This document shows, one piece after another, positions 5,363-5,414 of a DNA stretch of 5,414 nucleotides. The notes under the pieces are model-generated. The model was not told where the DNA came from. It saw nothing but the letters and a program-made list of their open reading frames with translations, and made no database searches. Made by a program: the position numbers and the translations under genes. Each line of letters begins with the position of its first letter. Position 1 is the first letter of the stretch. This stretch comes from JAFDVL01 sp031371805 (lineage in GTDB: Bacteria; Acidobacteriota; Blastocatellia; RBC074): assembly GCA_031371805.1 (NCBI GenBank), contig JANMKB010000324.1, positions 1-5,414 of the forward strand, written 5' to 3'.

Positions 5363-5414
5363 CTATTTCAATTTTTTGATGCTGGCATTCTTCATCAACG
5401 AAGTCATTTGGGTG
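5363..5414 (-). other. Possible 3' end of a minus-strand gene entering from the right edge
   Basis: A minus-strand frame ends TQMTSLMKNASIKKLK then TAG (5365-5363). The basic, lysine-rich ending and codon use are compatible with a protein C-terminus. A competing minus-strand frame through the same bases is open from the edge to 5336. About 50 bases are too few to decide, and no family is recognised. Confidence 0.2.

Overview
The window looks like chromosomal DNA of a moderately GC-rich free-living bacterium. The combination of a SpoIIE-type phosphatase fused to a seven-helix receptor, tRNA genes with encoded CCA, and promoters placed almost on top of start codons fits Acidobacteriota (for example Blastocatellia), but this is an inference from style and not from a marker gene. 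No phage, transposase, CRISPR or rRNA sequence is visible.

Layout. On the minus strand, reading from right to left, 3952-1844 is a membrane-anchored SpoIIE/PP2C-family phosphatase. It is coupled by a 4-bp GTGA overlap to an AcpH-like acyl carrier protein phosphodiesterase (1847-1254). Next comes a two-gene tRNA operon: tRNA-Val(TAC) at 1198-1123 and tRNA-Asp(GTC) at 1068-992. It has a very good sigma-70-type promoter (1244-1216) and an intrinsic terminator (945-911). moeA (molybdopterin molybdenumtransferase) then starts at 864 and runs off the left edge.

On the plus strand, 4000-5258 is a small accessory patch of toxin-antitoxin genes, divergent from the phosphatase. An intact VapBC-type pair (ribbon-helix-helix-like antitoxin 4000-4260, PIN-domain toxin 4281-4718) is followed directly by a BrnTA-type pair. 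In the second pair the toxin brnT (about 4733-5011) is broken by at least one frameshift and probably a second one at its start, while the antitoxin brnA (4974-5258) is intact with a good ribosome binding site. The right edge (5259-5414) holds what appear to be ends or remnants of minus-strand genes.

How it works together. The phosphatase senses something at the envelope through a periplasmic domain and dephosphorylates an unseen partner, classically an anti-sigma antagonist. Its coupled AcpH would strip phosphopantetheine from acyl carrier protein. MoeA inserts molybdenum into molybdopterin. The toxin-antitoxin patch is self-contained.

I did not find a wholly new system. The points most worth a second look are the decayed BrnT beside an intact BrnA, two genes (vapB and moeA) whose -10 boxes sit exactly 6 nt before the ATG and so predict leaderless mRNAs, a pair of 21-bp-spaced direct repeats over the vapB promoter, and an odd D-arm in tRNA-Val.
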